In this document: positions 59,801-64,000 of the stretch, piece by piece
Layout: every line of letters begins with the position of its first letter
Position numbering within the stretch: position 1 is the first letter of the stretch
NCBI GenBank assembly: GCA_945643635.1
Contig: CALZFC010000248.1
Coordinates: 1,596,001-1,660,000 of the forward strand
Direction: 5' to 3'
Length of the DNA: 64,000 bases
Source: Allodiplogaster sudhausi
Taxonomy: Eukaryota > Nematoda > Chromadorea > Rhabditida > Diplogasteridae
Position numbers and translations under genes: made by a program
Notes under the pieces: model-generated
Told to the model about the DNA's origin: nothing
The model's input: only the letters and a program-made list of their open reading frames with translations
The model's database searches: none

Positions 59801-61494
59801 ATAGTACATCGCACTATCAGAATGCATTCCCCATTTGTCTAACTTGATATACTGTATAGAAATGGACATAATATCAATGTGAGCTACTGAATTGGCTGGG
59901 ATGAGTAAAGAACGGAATGCTCCATGCCTGATGCGACGGCGGCGAGTCCGTTCGCGAGACCGAGCAGCGCCTGCTGCTGCATCAACGGATTGGCGCCGCC
60001 TACATTAAGTATTTTCATTTTTACAATCATTTAATTTAATTTTTTATGAGTGCCGTGCCTCTTTTATCATTCTATTAATTCATTTATTTATTTTTAAATG
60101 TATTTTTCAATGTAGAACATCATTTAATTATTCATTTTAATGTTCTAATCCACTTTTTCACAAACTCACTCAAACCTTGCAAGGCTGCAGCCAGAAAGGG
60201 CGGAAGCACATTGAAGGGCGCGCGGAAGTTGCCGAGGCCTGGAAATTATCTTTTTTCAATTATTATCTTTATTCGTCTTAGTATTTTTTTATGTTCAATT
60301 ATTTTATTTATTATTTCAAATTTTAATCTTGAAACGCCTACTTTCATAACATCCCTATAGCATTCGTTTTCCCATGGCTTATACCGTAGTCTCCTCATCG
60401 TTGCTCTATGATTCAGTCCCCATTCATATTCACCCTCTTCATATTTGCAGCCGAGACATGTCATTTCCCCGTGGAAGCAGGACATCCTTTCATTCCTTAC
60501 TCTCTTCTCTCTCTTTCTGCATCACTCTCTCTTACTCTCTCTCACTCTCTTCATTGTCTATCCCGTGCTCGCCGATTTCAATAGCGTCGTCGGCAGAAGT
60601 CTCTGTTCTCTAAACAATAGCCCGATTTCCAGTTGGCTCTAGCAAATTTGATGAATTATTAGTAACGTTTTCCAGATACATACAAACAATGTGCTAGGCT
60701 CCTCCAGGCATGAAGGGTAGGGAGAGAGGGAGAGATAGAGAGATAGAGAAAGAGAGAAAGGGAGAGAGAGAGATAGGGAAGAGAAAGAAGGAGAGAGAGA
60801 GAGAGAGAGAGAGAGAATTGAGACATACAGTGAACGAGGAGAATGTACTGTTATTGTTATTTAAGTAATTAACTCGGATAAAAAGTAGAGTATAAATTAT
60901 GACCCTGCCAATTTTGCATCTCTCTCTCTCTCGCGAAATACCTCGCCCTCTCTCTCTCTCTCTCTACCTCTCTCTCTCTCTACTTCGCTCTCTATCCCCC
61001 CTCTCTCTCCACCCCTCACTTCTCACTTTGTCACAAGGCTCTGTCTCTCCATCTCTACAAACCGAGTGATGCGGTGAGCCTCTGCAGCGCCTTCTGCTGC
61101 GCCTCGATGTCAAAGACGCCGAGGCCATCGTCTCCACTCGGCGACGGAGACGCCTCGTTCACCTGGCAATTTTTAAGAGAGACAAAAAATTGGGGAACAT
61201 TCACCTTTCTCTCTTATCTGCGTTTCTTTCTATCGCTTTTTCTCTTCCGCTCTCAGTATCTTTCTCATTCCCTCTGTCTCCCTCATTATTTTTCTATATC
61301 TTTTTCTCTTTCTCTCTCCCTATCATTTCTCCGTCCCTTCTCACCTCTCCACTCGTGTTCGGCTCCTCGTCGTCCTCAACATTCTCGTCTTCCACAATGG
61401 CAGCGATTGGTTGTCCTCCTCCGCCAGTCTCGGGCTCTTCCTTCAGAGACGTCAACGACGGCGTTGTCGGCTGCTGCTCGAGCGTCAGCGACAT
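52443..61494 (-). CDS. cfi-1: ARID3 / dead ringer transcription factor (CFI-1 type), about 15 exons
   Basis: A sequence-specific nuclear transcription factor of the ARID3 group; CFI-1 is the C. elegans member. From Met at 61494: MSLTLEQQPTTPSLTSLKEE (acid-rich exon 1), DIEAQQKALQRLTASL (~61110), LGNFRAPFNVLPPFLAAAL (~60235), MQQQALLGLANGLAAVASGM (~59985), LLDDEDDEQRHHLHLLAGLD (~59700), NWSYEEQFKQ (~59245). The ARID domain comes next: LYDLSPDLKRKEWLDDWLNF (~55910), IPIMAKQVLDLYELYRLVVQ (~55590), LVEIINKKLWREITKGLNLP with ITSAAFTLRTQ (~55350-55235), YQKYLYDYECEKEGLSSHGD and QQAIDGNRR (~54478-54400). Gly/Ala/Ser-rich exons follow (~54260, 53880, 53545, 52905). The last exon has the REKLES-type end SMEINGTTYQGVLFALRD, stop at 52443. 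An acceptor four bases before the Met suggests trans-splicing. A TTAA-ended element and a foldback lie in its introns. Confidence 0.92.
52936..53385. mobile_element. TTAA/AGGAG-ended element in ARID3 intron
   Basis: Left end TTAAAGGAGGTCCGAGGCGA, right end TATGAACTCCTTTAA, giving a 450-bp unit with short inverted ends of the same TTAA-AGGAG type as the other MITEs. The interior is unrelated to the 285-bp family. It lies between the last Ser-rich exon and the AKRARRTPDG exon. Confidence 0.55.
53560..53645 (-). repeat. GA microsatellite in ARID3 intron
   Basis: An irregular GA tract on the plus strand, CT in the sense of transcription. Confidence 0.7.
54601..55049. repeat. Foldback with perfect 94-bp arms inside the ARID-domain intron
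   Basis: Bases 54601-54694 and 54956-55049 are exact reverse complements by eye (starting ACCAGGGAATGGTCAGAAAC). The 261-bp loop holds a tRNA-like sequence. The right outer flank ends in GTGCTCCTTTAA (55101-55112), like the TTAA/AGGAG element termini; the left flank has only AAAGGAGCC (54536). It lies between two exons of the ARID DNA-binding domain. Confidence 0.85.
54819..54892 (+). other. Degenerate tRNA-like (SINE-type head) sequence
   Basis: GGTCTTATGGTGCAGTGGAT begins a stretch with a good RNA polymerase III A box (TGGTGCAGTGG) and, 40 bases on, a B box-like GAGTTCGATTTC. The anticodon stem is lost to an A/T run, so it cannot be a working tRNA. Confidence 0.6.
56470..59215. repeat. Long ARID3 intron dominated by GA/CT tracts
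   Basis: Between the NWSYEEQFKQ exon and the LYDLSPDLKRK exon lie many tracts, among them CT at 56500-56590, GA at 56780-56870, CT at 57000-57070, 57200-57260 and 57405-57455, and GA at 57850-57910. An acidic open frame at about 57990-57910 (-) could be a small exon, but it is unsupported. Confidence 0.6.
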
Positions 61495-61977
61495 CTCGCT
61501 GTAAGACCGGTTGTTCTTGGCGCGAAATTCGCATTTCAAATTTTGCACACAAAAAAGGCGAGTGATATACAAAGTGTTCATGGATTACGAGATATTTAAG
61601 TTGTCGGTATTAAATAAATGAGAAGACCCTGGTACATGCGCACATCTGCGATTCATTAGATTTTACTCGGGCTTTTGAGATGAAGAAAGAAGAGGAGAGA
61701 GAGGAGGGATTAGGGTGGATATCATTTGCAGATTCGAGTTGAGGCGGCCGATTATTCACTACTAGAAAAAAGAATGGCGATAGCAGATGTGATGCTCTCT
61801 TTCACTCTCATTCTCTTTCTGTCTCACACACATTCTTCGCATCTATCTGAGAGAAATCATATTTCATGCTAGAAAAAGAGATGATGAGCGTATCAGCGGA
61901 GAGAGATAGAGAGAGAGAGAGAGAAGATCATAGTGGAGTTAGAGATGCAGGGAACACGAAGATAACTGAGAAACCAG

Positions 61978-62014
<37 letters not shown>

Positions 62015-63082
62015 TGAGGGCTGATCAGAGCCGTGGGCACTAAATCATTCGCGGCCGTATTGAACACGACGACATTGGCCGCATGTTTCCGAGGCACTCG
62101 TTTAAATTTCTCTCTCTTTCTTTCTCTCTCTCTCTCTCTCTTTCTTTCTCTCTTTCTCTCTCTTTCTCTCTTTCTTTCTCTCTCTCTCTCTCTCTTCTTC
62201 CTTGCGTCTGGCGGAACTCTTGGCGCCTTGCCAGGAGAGAGTATATAAGATCGAGAGGGTAAAGGGATAGCGAGGAGATGACGAGAAGAAAGAGAGAGGG
62301 AAGAGAGTGAGAGAGACATCTCCTCTGATAAATTGGTGTGTAACAAGTACGGAAAAGCAGAAGAAGCCTGCCGTGAAGTCAGCATGGAGGACGAGAGAGA
62401 GTGGAGATGAAAGAGAAGCAGAGAAAGAAACAAGGAAAGAAATGCGAACTCTGCATGGACGCACGTGAACAAAAAAAAACTATAAGCAATTGCAGACACA
62501 GAGGGTAAGGACGAGAGATAGGGATAATTTGGAAGGAGAGTGAGTGAGGGAGTAGGAGGGAGAGAGAGAGAGAGCTTGGAAGACGTTTGGAACGGTTGCG
62601 GTCTCTTATACTCTCTCTCTCTCCCTCTCTCTCTCTCGCCCTCTCTGTCTCTCTGAGTCCCTCTCTCGCCCTCTCTCTCCCTCTCTCTTTGTCTCTCTCT
62701 CTCTCTGTCTCTCTCTTTCTCTCTCTCTCTCCGCTGAAAGGTGTCGCAGTGCAGAGTGACGACTTGAAAAATGGCGCTGTCAGCGAGAGCAACAGCGGGA
62801 GGAAGGCGGTGGTTGGACGGAGACTGATGATCTACACGAGTAGCGTCCGCGGCCACGGATAACAAAGAGACGAATGGTGGCATCTACTAATTATGTCTTG
62901 TCACTACTACATATTATTGAAACATTTGAAAAAATGACTACCATTCTCGGGGTCTTCATTCTGATCAAGCATTGCAATTGATTGATAAAGGTATTTCAAA
63001 AAGTTTTTTGTTCTGTCACTCTGCTATCTCCCTCCGCTCTCTTCCTCTTCTCACTCTGCTCTCTCTTCTCTCTCACCCTAAA

Positions 63083-63113
<31 letters not shown>

Positions 63114-63381
63114 AGTTCCAATGCGCACTTTGTCGAAGAGTGCTTCCAGTAGTAAGCCAAGCTGTATGTGTGTACACAACAAGTATGCGCACGGCAACAC
63201 ATCTCGAAGAAGCGTTGTTTGGGCTAGTCTTGTATTGAAAGGTAGGCAGACAGAGAGAGAGAGGGAAACAGAGAGAGAGAGAGAGTGGGAGAGAGAAAAT
63301 GAGAGATGAAGATAAGCACACATTCATACATACACGATATTCTCAATCGTGCTATTCTATCTTTCACTCTCAATTCCTTTC

Positions 63382-63433
<52 letters not shown>

Positions 63434-64000
63434 TTCTGTCTGTTCCCTCCTCCGCCACCCTTCTCTGCTCGATCTCCTCTCTCCCTCATCTCCCATCTGC
63501 TTATCTATCTTATCCAACCTTCAATCCGCCCCCCCTCCTCATCCACATCCCAAATCTCTCCATTCTCTAACATCAATTGGATGGACTTTGGCGAGTGTAC
63601 ATTCGCCACTTGGCGAGAGAGAGATAACGAGAAGATATAGGATGATCACTGACGTTATCCCTTGTTCTCTTCTTCTTCTTCTTCTTCTCTCCCTCTCTCT
63701 CTCCTCTCTATTCTCTACTTCTCCATTCATTCTTCTCTCTCTCTCCAACTTTCAAGAAATAAAAGAATTCATAGAAAGCTATTGAAAATTCTTCTGAAGC
63801 CATGACCCAAGCTCTCTTCTTTTCCTCTCCATGAACCAGGAGGGGGTCAGATTCATTCACTCGCATTCAATGAACCAAGCGCATGACAGCGTCTTACTGT
63901 ATTACGCGCGCTTGAATCTATTGGTAAATGATTGGCGACGTTGAGAGAGATAGAGGGAGCGAAAGGAAGAGAGATGGAGTGAGGACGAGAGTTGGAACAA
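61495..64000. repeat. GA/CT-rich 5' flank of ARID3 to the window end
   Basis: GA and CT blocks alternate: GA 61905-62010, CT 62105-62200, GA 62540-62570, CT 62610-62735, CT 63080-63115, GA 63245-63300, CT 63380-63430 and CT 63670-63700. Long open frames here are stop-poor repeat. An upstream ARID3 exon or promoter may be present but is not recognisable. Confidence 0.6.

Noticed and set aside
61939..62883. 314-aa open frame on the minus strand
   Set aside because: Arg/Glu and Ser/Leu runs from GA/CT repeats; no splice or domain evidence.

Overview
The window is nuclear DNA of a nematode. The clearest marker is an intact three-exon major sperm protein (MSP) gene at 47383-47983 (-). Supporting signs are many short introns, splice acceptors lying at or just before start codons (as expected for spliced-leader trans-splicing), and a serpentine-receptor-like gene. 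Introns and intergenic DNA are full of long GA/CT tracts and small terminal-inverted-repeat elements. The species cannot be named from the sequence.

Layout. 1-2656: 3' part of a non-LTR retrotransposon (end of endonuclease, reverse transcriptase). 3166-6055 (-): SLC17-type MFS transporter. 8420-10023 (-): signal peptidase complex subunit 3 with an unusual C-terminus. 12283-12354 (+): tRNA-Pro(CGG). 12724-15444 (-): NSA2 ribosome-biogenesis factor. 17092-22173 (+): 15-exon septin. 23907-25432 (-): unrecognised single-pass membrane protein with a repeated charged module. 26216-36364: a palindrome with two nearly identical 4.1-kb arms around a 1.9-kb centre. The centre holds a multi-pass receptor-like gene whose last exon runs into the right arm, and each arm also holds an unrecognised multi-exon gene fragment and a foldback element. 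36365-41550: microsatellites, two hAT-type MITEs and a 53-aa Gly/Tyr-rich gene. 41551-45421 (+): CEP104-like ciliary protein with frame breaks. 45703-46798 (-): 94-aa four-exon gene. 47383-48743: MSP and, head to head with it, a 115-aa Arg/Ser/Pro repeat protein that looks protamine-like. 48831-49468: a coding-like locus with broken frames. 52443-61494 (-): ARID3/dead ringer (CFI-1 type) transcription factor over about 9 kb. The rest is mostly GA/CT repeat.

The cellular genes are mostly unrelated neighbours: secretion, ribosome assembly, cytokinesis, cilia and transcription. The one pair suggesting a shared programme is MSP plus the basic repeat protein: each has a TATA box about 60 bases before its start and they share a 412-bp divergent promoter region. 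In the basic protein most differences between repeat copies are silent only in the Arg/Ser/Pro frame, so I regard it as a likely sperm nuclear basic protein. The other striking features are the palindrome and a group of small elements that all end in TTAA followed by AGGAG or AGGAAG.

Limits. Exon boundaries were read by eye from splice signals, phase and known family conservation. No alignment, RNA data or database search was available. Several one-base frame breaks in otherwise good coding sequence could be residual assembly errors.
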